A DNA stretch of 64,000 nucleotides from CAJQLB01 sp905479065. GTDB lineage: Bacteria > Bacteroidota > Bacteroidia > Flavobacteriales > Flavobacteriaceae. Each line of letters opens with the position of its first letter. Positions within the stretch are counted from its first letter, which is position 1. The stretch spans positions 2,046,001 through 2,110,000 of the forward strand of contig OX044364.1 of assembly GCA_943846735.1 (NCBI GenBank), given 5' to 3'. Of the stretch, positions 34,008 to 43,023 are shown piece by piece. Both the position numbers and the translations under genes were made by a program. The notes under the pieces are model-generated. The model was not told the DNA's origin, did not search any database, and saw only the letters and a list, made by a program, of their open reading frames with translations.

Positions 34008-35180
34008 TTATTGGTTAATAATTTCTACCTCTTGTCCTTCTTTAACACTACGAGCACCTTCTTCGATCAACAGCATATTTGATTTTAAACCATTTAAAAC
34101 TTCAACTTGATCTTGATAATTTTTACCTGTAGTGATAATGACTCTTTTTGTAACTCCAAAATTTGAGCTATTAGTGTTTTGAACAATGTACACATATTGC
34201 TTTCCATCTGCATTCTCTGAAATGATACTTTGAGGAATTAGAAAGGCGCTTTCATTAGAATAATCATTAATTCGTAATTTTGCGGTTAGGTTTGGTTTTA
34301 TTAATTGATCCATATTTGGAATATTAATTTCGATTTTAAATGTTCGATTGGCTGCATTGATGAAATTTCCTGCTTGTCTTACAGATGCTGTAATTGTTTT
34401 ATTCAAAATTGGAAAATCAACATAAACAGTTTTTCCCGGAACAACACTTGAAAGGTAAGCTTCAGGAACATTCGTTTCAATGTACATCTCATTTAAATTC
34501 ACGATACGTATGAGTGGTGTCATTCCCGCAGCAACAACATTTCCTTGGTCTGTAATGACATCATCAATGGTTCCGTCAAAAGGTGCTCTAACTTCAGTTT
34601 TTGCCAATTGACTATTCAATTGATTGATTTGCTCGCGCTGGGCCTCGTAATTTGACTTAGCTTGAAGATATTGTATTTCACTACCTATTTTTTGTTTCCA
34701 TAAGCGCTCTTGACGCTCAAAGGTGGTTTTTGCTAGGTTTGTTTGGATTTTTAATTGTGCTAGTTGTTGACCTAAACCTCCGTCATCAATTTTAGCCAGT
34801 AATTGATTTTTTTTAACAATTTGCCCCTCTTCAACATAGACAGCATTTAGGACGCCATTAAACTCTGGAGAGATAATAATGTTTTGTTTTGTTGATACGT
34901 TTCCTTGTAGTTCGAGGTAATGATTAAAAACTTCTTTGGTGACTTTGATCGTCGTTATTTGAGATAATTTTTTAGTGGTGTCGATAGCGGAAATGGCATC
35001 ATTCACTAAATCCAACTGATTGGATAAATTTAATTGGGTTATTTCAATATCTTTTTTCTTTTTACGAAGTATTGAGATATTGCCCGAATCAATGATGTCA
35101 TTTATTGATTGTTGTTTTTTTTCACCACCACATGAGGTAAGAAGTAATGTTGGAATTATAATGGGAAGTAAATATTTCAT
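34008..35180 (-). CDS. RND efflux periplasmic adaptor (membrane fusion protein)
   Basis: A 390-residue lipoprotein (lipobox LLTSC, Cys17) that links the RND permease to the TolC-like channel. A coiled-coil region begins right after the lipid anchor (about residues 35-70). Then come the biotinyl-lipoyl-like half (ISPEFNGVLNAVYVEEGQIVKKNQLLAKID), the alpha hairpin (about 135-195), the second lipoyl half (VRAPFDGTIDDVITDQGNVV) and the beta-barrel and membrane-proximal domains. It is 11 bp from the permease gene and 18 bp from the tolC-like gene, so the three are one operon. Confidence 0.94.
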   Translation of the reverse strand: MKYLLPIIIPTLLLTSCGGEKKQQSINDIIDSGNISILRKKKKDIEITQLNLSNQLDLVNDAISAIDTTKKLSQITTIKVTKEVFNHYLELQGNVSTKQNIIISPEFNGVLNAVYVEEGQIVKKNQLLAKIDDGGLGQQLAQLKIQTNLAKTTFERQERLWKQKIGSEIQYLQAKSNYEAQREQINQLNSQLAKTEVRAPFDGTIDDVITDQGNVVAAGMTPLIRIVNLNEMYIETNVPEAYLSSVVPGKTVYVDFPILNKTITASVRQAGNFINAANRTFKIEINIPNMDQLIKPNLTAKLRINDYSNESAFLIPQSIISENADGKQYVYIVQNTNSSNFGVTKRVIITTGKNYQDQVEVLNGLKSNMLLIEEGARSVKEGQEVEIINQ

Positions 35181-35198
35181 TTTGTACTTTCTGTAAAA

Positions 35199-36545
35199 TT
35201 AGTTTTTTGGGATTTGATTTAAAGCGGTCTCTAAATCTGCTTTTTTATTGATGACCTCTAGCATGGATTGTAATAATTCTTGTTGAGATTTATACAATTG
35301 AGCTTGAGCTTGTCGTAAATCAAAACTTGAACTAATTCCTTCAAAAAATTTGATTTGATTCTTTTTTTCAATTCGTTCTGCTAAGCGAAGATTTTTTTGG
35401 TTGTTATTGTATTCTTCAATAGCAAATTTATAAGCACTTTTTGCTTTTAAAATCTCAAGTTTAATTATCTGTTCAGTTTCAATTAAATTATCACGTGATT
35501 GTTCTAAATTAATTTTTGCGCGTTTTGTTGCAGCAATACGCATTCCAGAACTAAAAATAGGAATGCTCATAGTTACTCCTATGAGTGATAGCCCAAACCA
35601 TTTTTGAGAAGTATTTAAAAAATCAAATGAGTTATTGTTCCCCAGATAACCACCATTTATAAAAGCATTCAATGTTGGTAATGACTTACTTTTTTCTAAT
35701 TTGACTAACAGTTCTTTTGAGTCGGTATCATTTTTTGCGATCTTATAATCAATCGTTTGTTCGATATCTTCATCAGCATTTAATAAGCTAATAACAATAT
35801 TTTCGTCAGTCAAAAATTTTAAATTATCGCTTAGATTTACAGCCGAATCAACATCAATACCAAGTGTAAGGTTTAACATTTTATAGGCTAAATCTTTCAG
35901 ACGTCTAGCGTTTAATAAATTGTTCTTAACTCTTGAAAGGGTAATTTGTAGTTGTTCAACACTCTCTTCTTCAATTAAACCATTTTCATAAATCTTACTT
36001 GTTTCATTGAAGTTAATCTCTAAAACTTGTAAATTTTTCTCTAATATTTTCTCACTTTCTTCGGCAAGTAAAACGTTACCATAAGCATTAATCACAGATT
36101 TTCTAATGTCTAAAACGGTCTTTTTTTGGGCATTTTTAGATATCTCTAAAAACACTTTTGCAGATTGTAAACCAACTAAATAGGAGCCATCAAATATTTT
36201 TTGACTCAAATTCGCAGTCACACTCATTGTTTGTTTTGTGCCAAAAATAATCTCAGAAAACTCACCTGGATTACCTCCAAAAAATTCAGAGGGGATTAAT
36301 GAGATTTGTTGTTTGAGCCAATAATTGTAATCCAACGATACTCCAATTTGTGGCAACCCAGAGGAAATTGTTTCCCATTTTAGCTCATTAGCCGCTTCCA
36401 CACTGCGCTGAGCATTTTTTGCATTACGATTATTCTTTAAGGCATAGTTTATGGCGTCTTGTAGACTTAAAATTTCCGGAATATCTTGAGATATTCCTAT
36501 AAAGGGAGTACTAGTCAATAAAAAGAGTAGGATTGTTTTTTTCAC
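35199..36545 (-). CDS. TolC-family outer-membrane efflux channel
   Basis: A 448-residue outer-membrane protein with a signal peptide (cleavage near TPFIGIS) and two homologous OEP repeats, each with long amphipathic helices. The family phrases LSLQDAINYALKNN at the start of the first repeat and GLSLIGVTMSIPIFSSGMRI in the second are clear. It forms the trimeric exit duct for the RND pump encoded downstream. Its start is 3 bp after the TetR-type regulator stop codon, so it is the second gene of the operon. Confidence 0.93.
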   Translation of the reverse strand: MKKTILLFLLTSTPFIGISQDIPEILSLQDAINYALKNNRNAKNAQRSVEAANELKWETISSGLPQIGVSLDYNYWLKQQISLIPSEFFGGNPGEFSEIIFGTKQTMSVTANLSQKIFDGSYLVGLQSAKVFLEISKNAQKKTVLDIRKSVINAYGNVLLAEESEKILEKNLQVLEINFNETSKIYENGLIEEESVEQLQITLSRVKNNLLNARRLKDLAYKMLNLTLGIDVDSAVNLSDNLKFLTDENIVISLLNADEDIEQTIDYKIAKNDTDSKELLVKLEKSKSLPTLNAFINGGYLGNNNSFDFLNTSQKWFGLSLIGVTMSIPIFSSGMRIAATKRAKINLEQSRDNLIETEQIIKLEILKAKSAYKFAIEEYNNNQKNLRLAERIEKKNQIKFFEGISSSFDLRQAQAQLYKSQQELLQSMLEVINKKADLETALNQIPKN

Positions 36546-36548
36546 GAT

Positions 36549-37154
36549 TTAGGAGTTGTGTTTTTTACTTATTACATTAAACATTTGAATCCCCTTGTTT
36601 GTACAAATTCCGCGCAAATGATATTCTAAATAATTTTCTACAAGCATGGTTTTTGAAAAGGTCTTGAGAGGAAAAAGATCGTCATCTTTTATTGCCATCA
36701 CACAGTTAAAGTAAAGTCTTGTGATGAAATCAATATTCATATTCTTACGATAAATTCCTAGTTGTACTCCACGATTAATATTAGTTTGGATACATCGATA
36801 CATGAGCTCAAATTGATGTCCTTTAATTGATTTATAGATATTTGGATAATATTTTTTTAATTGAAATTGAGGTGAAGACTTTTCATTTTTTAAGTGGTCA
36901 GAAACAAAATGTTTGATAGCATAAATTTCTTCAATAGGATTTTTATTCAATGAACAAATCTTACTGATTCCCTCTGAAATAACTTTTTGTATATATAAAG
37001 TGGTGCTTTCAACAAGCTTTGTTTTATTATTAAAATGCTGATAGATTGTTTTTTTAGACATACCTAAAGCGTTAGCAATGTCATCCATTGTGACGCTTTT
37101 AAAGCCATAACTTAAAAATAAATCGACTGATTTAAGAATAATTTTATCTTTCAT
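36549..37154 (-). CDS. TetR/AcrR-family transcriptional regulator of the efflux operon
   Basis: A 201-residue regulator with an N-terminal TetR helix-turn-helix (about residues 6-50, SVTMDDIANALGMSKKTIYQHF) and a helical ligand-binding C-terminal domain. By analogy with AcrR-type repressors it probably represses its own operon until a pump substrate binds. It is the first gene of tetR-tolC-adaptor-permease, 3 bp before the tolC-like gene. Its promoter (37163-37192) ends only 8 nt before the ATG, so a repressor bound there would block the whole operon. Confidence 0.92.
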   Translation of the reverse strand: MKDKIILKSVDLFLSYGFKSVTMDDIANALGMSKKTIYQHFNNKTKLVESTTLYIQKVISEGISKICSLNKNPIEEIYAIKHFVSDHLKNEKSSPQFQLKKYYPNIYKSIKGHQFELMYRCIQTNINRGVQLGIYRKNMNIDFITRLYFNCVMAIKDDDLFPLKTFSKTMLVENYLEYHLRGICTNKGIQMFNVISKKHNS

Positions 37155-37162
37155 ACAGTGTG

Positions 37163-37192
37163 CAAAAATAGGAATGAAAACTTTAAAAACAA
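37163..37192 (-). promoter_or_regulatory. Promoter of the efflux operon
   Basis: On the minus strand TTG (37190-37192) and TATTTTTG (37163-37170) are 19 nt apart, a match to the -33/-7 form. The -7 box ends 8 nt before the tetR-type ATG, so the transcript would be leaderless or nearly so. Confidence 0.6.
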
Positions 37193-37278
37193 TAAAAGTT
37201 TCTAGAGTTTAGTAATTTTTTAACACATGATTATTAAAATGTACTAATTATTTCTACTAATTATTTTAATTTTACATC

Positions 37279-38253
37279 ATGTACTATATAGAGAAATATC
37301 AAAATAGTTTTAATGATTACGTAGAGACATTGACAACTCCAGATCAACCTAAGGGGTTATACAATCCTATTATGTATATGCTCGGTCTTGGGGGTAAACG
37401 ATTACGACCTGTTTTAACCTTAATGGTTACAGATATGTACAGTGGTAACTATGAGAGAGCTTTAGATGCCGCTATGGCAGTAGAGGTTTTTCATAATTTT
37501 TCATTGATTCATGATGATATTATGGATGCTGCTCCTTTACGTCGAGGAAAACAAACTGTTCATGAAAAATGGAACTTAAATACCGGAATCCTTTCTGGAG
37601 ATGCTATGCTAATTTTAGCATATAAATTCTTTGAAAACTATCAGGGCGTAATGTTTAAATCGTTAATCTCATTGTTTAGCAAAACTGCAATTGAGGTTTG
37701 TGAAGGACAACAATATGATATTGAGTTTGAATCAAGAACTAATGTAGCAATCCCAGAGTATTTGAAAATGATTGAGTATAAGACTGCTGTTCTTGTTGGG
37801 GCTTCTATGAAAATGGGTGCCATTGTTGCAAAAGCACCTATAAAAGATCAAGACGCCATTTATGAATTTGGAAAATATTTAGGAATAGCCTTTCAGTTAC
37901 AGGACGATTATTTAGATTCGTTTGGTGATTCCAAAACATTTGGGAAGCAGATTGGAGGAGATATTGTTGAAAACAAAAAAACATATTTGTACCTAAAAGC
38001 GATGGAACTATCAAACAGCGAAGTGAAATCAACATTGCTTAATCTTTATCAGGAAGACAGAATAAAAGGAGACAATGAAGTAAATAAAGTCAAACAAATT
38101 TTTCAAGAAACAGGTGCTGCTTTGGACACAAAAAAGATCATTAAAAAATATACTCAAAAAGCTTTTCATGTCTTAAATGATTTAAATATAACATCAGAAA
38201 AAAAGATATTTCTCAGGCAGTTTGGGACCTCACTTATGGATAGAGAAGTGTAA
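37279..38253 (+). CDS. Polyprenyl synthetase family protein
   Basis: A 324-residue trans-isoprenyl diphosphate synthase that adds isopentenyl diphosphate units to an allylic primer. It has GGKRLRPVLTLM, the first aspartate-rich motif DDIMD in LIHDDIMDAAPLRRGK, and the second in QLQDDYLDSFGD. Chain length cannot be set with certainty. In flavobacteria this gene may serve menaquinone side-chain or farnesyl/geranylgeranyl diphosphate synthesis. It is divergent from the efflux operon. It uses IPP made by the MEP pathway, whose first enzyme (Dxs) is encoded at 15.7 kb. Confidence 0.92.
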   Translation: MYYIEKYQNSFNDYVETLTTPDQPKGLYNPIMYMLGLGGKRLRPVLTLMVTDMYSGNYERALDAAMAVEVFHNFSLIHDDIMDAAPLRRGKQTVHEKWNLNTGILSGDAMLILAYKFFENYQGVMFKSLISLFSKTAIEVCEGQQYDIEFESRTNVAIPEYLKMIEYKTAVLVGASMKMGAIVAKAPIKDQDAIYEFGKYLGIAFQLQDDYLDSFGDSKTFGKQIGGDIVENKKTYLYLKAMELSNSEVKSTLLNLYQEDRIKGDNEVNKVKQIFQETGAALDTKKIIKKYTQKAFHVLNDLNITSEKKIFLRQFGTSLMDREV

Positions 38254-38419
38254 TGCAAACTTCTCTTAATATTGTTGAGCTAATTATCAACTTTACCATA
38301 ACCGACTTTACAAAGCACTGAAAAGACAATTAAAAAAGGATTTCATCATGTCAGGTATTGACCTTGATTTTGATTATGAAATTTATCCTATCGATCTTGT
38401 ATAATTTCTGTAAAAAGTC

Positions 38420-38611
38420 ATGTCAAATTTAATACGTAACGAAAACACGTATTATCTAAAGTTACTTTACGTCACCGATATTTCTGAAAACAAAATAAGT
38501 GAATTACGTGGTTCTAATTCTTTGAGACCTTTAGAGCAGGTTACATATTTCATTTTACGAGGCGAATGGCAAAAAGTTTGGTATAGAAATAAATACCAAA
38601 ACAATTCCTAA
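38420..38611 (+). CDS. Possible small protein of 63 residues, unknown
   Basis: An ATG ORF whose product starts MSNLIRNENTYYLKLLYVTD and is rich in charged and aromatic residues, with no signal peptide or membrane segment. No family is recognised. It stands just upstream of the sucA promoter. It might be a real small gene, a remnant, or chance. The lack of a clear start context and of a conserved motif keeps confidence low. Confidence 0.3.
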   Translation: MSNLIRNENTYYLKLLYVTDISENKISELRGSNSLRPLEQVTYFILRGEWQKVWYRNKYQNNS

Positions 38612-38619
38612 TTTTGGTA
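38594..38619 (+). promoter_or_regulatory. Operator-like inverted repeat next to the sucA promoter
   Basis: TACCAAAA (38594-38601) and TTTTGGTA (38612-38619) form a perfect 8-bp inverted repeat with a 10-nt spacer. It covers the -33 region and ends 7 nt before the -7 box. This placement suits a repressor site or, as RNA, a weak terminator for an upstream transcript. Confidence 0.45.
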
Positions 38620-38626
38620 AAAGTTG

Positions 38627-38634
38627 TATTTTTG
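38627..38634 (+). promoter_or_regulatory. -7 promoter box of sucA
   Basis: TATTTTTG matches TAnnTTTG and lies 38 nt before the ATG at 38673. This placement supports 38673 over the upstream TTG at 38643 as the start codon. Confidence 0.55.
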
Positions 38635-38672
38635 AGAAAATTTTGTTGACGGGAAATTCCCTCAAAAATACA

Positions 38673-41432
38673 ATGGACAAATATTCCTTTTTAAACGCAG
38701 CACATACAGCATACTTTGCTGATTTATACGATCAATATTTAGATAATCCTGATTCAATAGAGCCAAGTTGGAAAGCTTTTTTTCAAGGGTACGATTTTGG
38801 TAGTGAAAACTATGGATTTAATAATGAATTAGTAGAGGGAGTTTCAACCCAGATTCCAGAACATGTCCAAAAAGAGTTTCAAGTTGTAAAACTGATTGAC
38901 GGTTACAGAAGTAGGGGACATCTTTTTACTAAAACAAATCCAGTTCGTGACAGACGACAGTATGCACCAACACTCAGTATTGAAAATTTTGGGCTATCCA
39001 AAAATGATTTGGATACTGTTTTTAATGCTGGTGAAATTTTAGGTATTGGCGCCAAGACTTTAAAAGAAATTAGAACTCATCTAGAGGCTATTTATTGCGA
39101 AGCTATCGGTGTTGAGTACATGTATATTAGAAAGCCAGAAGAGATTCAATGGATACAAGATCGATTAAACATAAATGACAATCACACGTCATTTAATATA
39201 GATCAAAAAAAACACATTCTTTCAAAATTAAATGAAGCGGTTTCTTTTGAAAATTTCTTACATACTAAATATGTTGGTCAAAAAAGATTTTCCCTTGAAG
39301 GGGGGGAGTCATTAATTCCTGCCTTAGATGCGGTTATTGAACGAGCTGCTTCGTACGGAGTCAAAGAGTTTGTTATGGGTATGGCGCATCGTGGTCGGTT
39401 GAGTACACTTACAAATATTTTTGGAAAATCTGCGAAAGATATTTTTAGTGAATTTGATGGGAAAGATTATGAAGAAAAGGTTTTTGATGGCGATGTCAAG
39501 TATCATTTGGGTTGGACGAGCAAGCGAATGACTGACAATGGAAATAGAATTAATCTAAATATTGCACCTAATCCTTCTCATTTGGAGACTGTTGGTTCGG
39601 TTGTAGAAGGAATTACAAGATCAAAACAAGATAAATACTATTCAGATGATTTTAGCAAAGTGTTGCCAATTGTGGTTCACGGAGACGCTGCAATTGCCGG
39701 CCAAGGGATTGTTTATGAGGTGGTTCAAATGGCTAAATTAGATGGTTACAAAACAAACGGAACGATTCATATTGTTGTAAATAATCAAATAGGCTTTACA
39801 ACAAATTATTTAGACGCTCGCTCAAGTACGTACTGTACTGATGTTGCGAAAGTCACTTTGTCTCCAGTTTTACATATTAATGCAGATGATGCGGAGGCCG
39901 TTGTTCATGGAGTTTTATTTGCACTCGATTTTAGAATGACCTTCAAGCGAGATGTTTTTATTGACTTACTTGGTTATAGAAAGTATGGCCATAATGAGGG
40001 AGATGAGCCAAGATTTACACAACCAAAACTATATAAAGCTATTGCGTCGCATCAAAATCCGAGAGATCTGTATGCTGCAAAATTAATAGAGGAGGGAATT
40101 ATTGACAGGAATCATGTAAAAAAGTTAGAATCTGATTATAAGTCAATGCTAGAGTCTGAACTTAAAGATTCAAGAAAAGAGGCCAAAACAGTCATCACTC
40201 CATTTATGCAAGAGGAGTGGCAGGAGTTTAATAGAGTGAATGCTGCGGAAATGATGGCACCTGTTGATACAACTTACGATATTCGAAAATTAGAGGAAAT
40301 TACCCATGTAATTTCAACATTACCTAAAGATAAAAAATTCATTCGAAAAATTGAACGCCTTATTCAATCAAGAAAAACCATGTTTTTGGAGAATAAATTA
40401 GACTGGGCTATGGGGGAACATCTTGCCTATGGGACTTTGTTGGAGGAGGGATTTGATATTCGTATTTCCGGGCAAGACGTAGAAAGAGGAACTTTTTCGC
40501 ACAGACATGCAGTGGTAAAAGTAGAAGACAGTGAGGAAGAAATAATTCTACACAATAGCATTAGTGAAAATCAAGGGAAATTTCATATTTATAATTCATT
40601 ATTATCAGAATATGGGGTAGTTGGATTTGATTATGGATACGCCATGGCAAGTCCAAATACATTGACAATTTGGGAGGCTCAATTTGGAGACTTTAGTAAT
40701 GGTGCTCAAATCATGCTAGACCAATATATTTCGGCAGCTGAAGATAAGTGGAAGCTTCAAAATGGTCTTGTGATGTTATTACCTCATGGTTATGAAGGCC
40801 AAGGGGCAGAGCACTCATCCGCTCGTATGGAACGTTATTTACAACTTTGTTCAAGAGATAACTTAGTTGTTGCAGATTGCACGACTCCAGCAAATTTGTA
40901 TCATCTTTTTAGACGACAAATGAAAGCAAATTTCAGAAAACCACTAATTGTTTTTACGCCTAAAAGTCTACTTAGACATCCACTTGTTGTTTCGACAGTT
41001 GACGAATTTGCAAATGGAGGTTTTCAAATGGTGATGGATGATTTAAAAGTTAATATTAATCAAGTCACATCTTTGATATTCGTAACTGGGAAGTTTTATT
41101 ATGACCTATTAGAGGAAAGAAAAAAATTAGGAAGAGAAAATGTTGCTTTAATTAGAATTGAACAATTATTTCCTTTACCAGTTGATGAAATCAGAGCAAT
41201 CATGACTAAGTTCAAAAATGCTCATGATATTGTATGGGCGCAAGAGGAACCAAAAAATATGGGAGCATATTCTCATATTATGATGCACTATGAAGATACC
41301 AGAAATTGGCGATTAGCAGCTAGGAGACCATATAGTGCTCCAGCTGCCGGGAGTGCTACAAGAAGCAAAAGGCGTCATCAGCAAGTCATTGATTATGTTT
41401 TTGATAAAACAAAAAACAATCAATTCAATTGA
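38673..41432 (+). CDS. sucA: 2-oxoglutarate dehydrogenase E1 component
   Basis: A 919-residue ThDP-dependent decarboxylase of the TCA cycle, the first subunit of the 2-oxoglutarate dehydrogenase complex. It starts at MDKYSFLNAAH, with the N-terminal E2-binding segment AYFADLYDQYLDNPDSIEPSW. Core motifs follow: FVMGMAHRGRLSTL, PNPSHLETVGSVVEG, the ThDP/Mg site HGDAAIAGQGIVYE with NNQIGFTT, and in the second half QDVERGTFSHRHAV and LLPHGYEGQGAEHSSAR. Length fits the family. The lipoyl acyltransferase gene sucB follows after a small membrane ORF. The E3 (lipoamide dehydrogenase) gene is not in this window. Confidence 0.97.
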   Translation: MDKYSFLNAAHTAYFADLYDQYLDNPDSIEPSWKAFFQGYDFGSENYGFNNELVEGVSTQIPEHVQKEFQVVKLIDGYRSRGHLFTKTNPVRDRRQYAPTLSIENFGLSKNDLDTVFNAGEILGIGAKTLKEIRTHLEAIYCEAIGVEYMYIRKPEEIQWIQDRLNINDNHTSFNIDQKKHILSKLNEAVSFENFLHTKYVGQKRFSLEGGESLIPALDAVIERAASYGVKEFVMGMAHRGRLSTLTNIFGKSAKDIFSEFDGKDYEEKVFDGDVKYHLGWTSKRMTDNGNRINLNIAPNPSHLETVGSVVEGITRSKQDKYYSDDFSKVLPIVVHGDAAIAGQGIVYEVVQMAKLDGYKTNGTIHIVVNNQIGFTTNYLDARSSTYCTDVAKVTLSPVLHINADDAEAVVHGVLFALDFRMTFKRDVFIDLLGYRKYGHNEGDEPRFTQPKLYKAIASHQNPRDLYAAKLIEEGIIDRNHVKKLESDYKSMLESELKDSRKEAKTVITPFMQEEWQEFNRVNAAEMMAPVDTTYDIRKLEEITHVISTLPKDKKFIRKIERLIQSRKTMFLENKLDWAMGEHLAYGTLLEEGFDIRISGQDVERGTFSHRHAVVKVEDSEEEIILHNSISENQGKFHIYNSLLSEYGVVGFDYGYAMASPNTLTIWEAQFGDFSNGAQIMLDQYISAAEDKWKLQNGLVMLLPHGYEGQGAEHSSARMERYLQLCSRDNLVVADCTTPANLYHLFRRQMKANFRKPLIVFTPKSLLRHPLVVSTVDEFANGGFQMVMDDLKVNINQVTSLIFVTGKFYYDLLEERKKLGRENVALIRIEQLFPLPVDEIRAIMTKFKNAHDIVWAQEEPKNMGAYSHIMMHYEDTRNWRLAARRPYSAPAAGSATRSKRRHQQVIDYVFDKTKNNQFN

Positions 41433-41502
41433 AAGGGAACAATATAGATTACTTTTAAATTGAATAAATTAAGATTTTGAATTAAAAAATAAATAAGTGT
41501 TA

Positions 41503-41640
41503 ATGCTAAAAAATAATCAGATACCGATGTGGGGTGGGAATAATTGGACTAAATCAATGTTTAAAAGATATTGGGTAATTATTTTAGTCATCTTGTTAGT
41601 GAGTATGTTGATCATATTTAATGCAAATAATTTTATATAA
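41503..41640 (+). CDS. Small membrane protein (45 residues) between sucA and sucB
   Basis: A 46-codon ORF starting with ATG. The N-terminal half is polar with tryptophans (IPMWGGNNW), then KRYW leads into one strongly hydrophobic helix (VIILVILLVSMLIIF) and a short NANNF tail. It fills most of the 214-bp gap between sucA and sucB and ends 6 bp before the sucB start codon, in the same direction. No family is recognised. Single-helix proteins of this size are often missed by gene callers. Its position inside a TCA-cycle operon makes it worth testing, though chance cannot be excluded. Confidence 0.5.
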   Translation: MLKNNQIPMWGGNNWTKSMFKRYWVIILVILLVSMLIIFNANNFI

Positions 41641-41646
41641 GATATT

Positions 41647-42864
41647 ATGGTTTTAGAAATGAAAGTACCTTCTCCAGGTGAGTCTATTACAGAAGTAGAA
41701 ATAGCGGTTTGGTTAGTTCAGGACGGAGACTATGTAGAAAAAGATCAAGCCATCGCTGAAGTAGACAGTGACAAGGCGACTTTAGAGTTGCCAGCTGAAG
41801 AGAGTGGAATAATTACTCTCAAAGCAGAAGAAGGAGATGCTGTTGAAGTGGGTCAAGTAGTGTGTTTAATTGATACAAGTGCTGAAAAGCCAGTCGAGAA
41901 TGACACAAATATAAATGTGACAAATGAGGTTTTAAAGCAATCTCCGAAATTAAGTTCAGAATTAAGTGATCCAAAACAATCCTATGCATCAGGAACACCA
42001 AGCCCAGCTGCAAATAAAATATTAACTGAAAAAGGAATAGACCAGAAGGCTATTGTTGGTTCAGGTAGAGACGGAAGAATTACGAAAGAAGATGCAATCA
42101 AAGCGGTACCCTCTATGGGAAAAGCGATTAATCAAGAGGGCAGAGGGAGTTCAAAGAGCAAAATGTCTATGTTACGCCGTAAAGTTGCTGAGCGATTAGT
42201 TGAAGCGAAAAATACAACAGCGATGTTAACTACTTTTAATGAGGTTGATATGTCGTTTATTTTTGAATTAAGAAAAGAGTATAAGGATAAATTTAAAGAC
42301 AAGCATGGTGTTGGTTTAGGGTTTATGAGTTTCTTTACTTTGGCAGTCGTTAGAGCTTTAAAAATGTATCCAGCGGTCAATTCAATGATTGATGGTAAAG
42401 AGATGATTAGCTATGATTTTTGTGATATAAGTATTGCTGTTTCTGGACCTAAAGGATTGATGGTTCCTGTAATAAGAAATGCTGAAAATTTGTCATTTAA
42501 AGGGGTAGAGTCTGAAGTGAAACGATTGGCAATTAGAGCTAGGGACGGTCAAATAACCGTTGATGAAATGACTGGTGGAACATTTACAATTTCAAATGGA
42601 GGTGTGTTTGGGAGTATGTTGTCTACACCTATTATAAATCCTCCTCAAAGTGGAATACTAGGGATGCATAACATTGTTGAACGACCTGTGGCTATCAAAG
42701 GAAATGTTGAAATTAGACCGATCATGTTTGTTGCCTTATCGTATGATCACAGGATTATTGATGGTAGAGAATCGGTGAGCTTTTTGGTAGCGATCAAGGA
42801 GGCTTTAGAAAACCCAATAGAAATACTTATGAATAACGATATTAAAAAATCACTTGAACTTTAA
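41647..42864 (+). CDS. sucB: 2-oxoglutarate dehydrogenase E2, dihydrolipoyl succinyltransferase
   Basis: A 405-residue E2 subunit that transfers succinyl groups from lipoate to CoA. It has an N-terminal lipoyl domain (residues 1-76) with the modified lysine in EVDSDKATLELPAEE. After a linker comes the peripheral subunit-binding domain (about 115-155, SPAANKILTEKGID...GRDGRITKEDA). The catalytic domain (about 175-405) has the active-site motif LSYDHRIIDGRESVSFL. It forms the core of the complex with SucA, encoded upstream in the same direction. Terminator-like hairpins follow. Confidence 0.96.
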   Translation: MVLEMKVPSPGESITEVEIAVWLVQDGDYVEKDQAIAEVDSDKATLELPAEESGIITLKAEEGDAVEVGQVVCLIDTSAEKPVENDTNINVTNEVLKQSPKLSSELSDPKQSYASGTPSPAANKILTEKGIDQKAIVGSGRDGRITKEDAIKAVPSMGKAINQEGRGSSKSKMSMLRRKVAERLVEAKNTTAMLTTFNEVDMSFIFELRKEYKDKFKDKHGVGLGFMSFFTLAVVRALKMYPAVNSMIDGKEMISYDFCDISIAVSGPKGLMVPVIRNAENLSFKGVESEVKRLAIRARDGQITVDEMTGGTFTISNGGVFGSMLSTPIINPPQSGILGMHNIVERPVAIKGNVEIRPIMFVALSYDHRIIDGRESVSFLVAIKEALENPIEILMNNDIKKSLEL

Positions 42865-42883
42865 TATTGCTTTCAGCAAATAG

Positions 42884-42920
42884 AATAAAGGAGATTTCTA
42901 ATCATGAAATCTCCTTTATT
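42884..42920 (+). terminator. Hairpin after sucB, possible terminator without T run
   Basis: Perfect 14-nt arms AATAAAGGAGATTT and AAATCTCCTTTATT with a 9-nt loop, starting 20 bp after the sucB stop codon. No T run follows, so it may protect the mRNA 3' end rather than terminate. Confidence 0.5.
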
Positions 42921-43023
42921 GAACAAATATTAACTAAAACTTTTAAAGTTGCGGGATTTACAGCGCTATTGTTAATTGTAAGTTGCTTGAGCGATTATTG
43001 ATTAGGTATCTTAATAAAAGTTT

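Larger units (their letters stand above)
38254..38672. other. 419-bp region between polyprenyl synthase and sucA with doubtful small ORFs
   Basis: It contains short ORFs of 22 and 18 codons (from 38253 and 38359) and one of 63 codons (38420-38611), none of which I recognise. At its end are an inverted repeat (38594-38619) and the sucA -7 box (38627-38634). It could be a decayed gene or a leader region. Confidence 0.5.

Noticed and set aside
36549..37154. Antibiotic-resistance island around the tetR-tolC-adaptor-RND cluster
   Set aside because: No integrase, repeats or change in base use is seen at its borders. It looks like a normal chromosomal efflux operon.
42904..42987. A short open frame in the sucB-protease gap whose product ends ALLLIVSCLSDY, considered as a functional lipoprotein gene
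   Set aside because: There is no ATG, GTG or TTG in a sensible place, the left part overlaps a hairpin, and only two or three residues follow the would-be lipid cysteine. I list it only as a possible relic.
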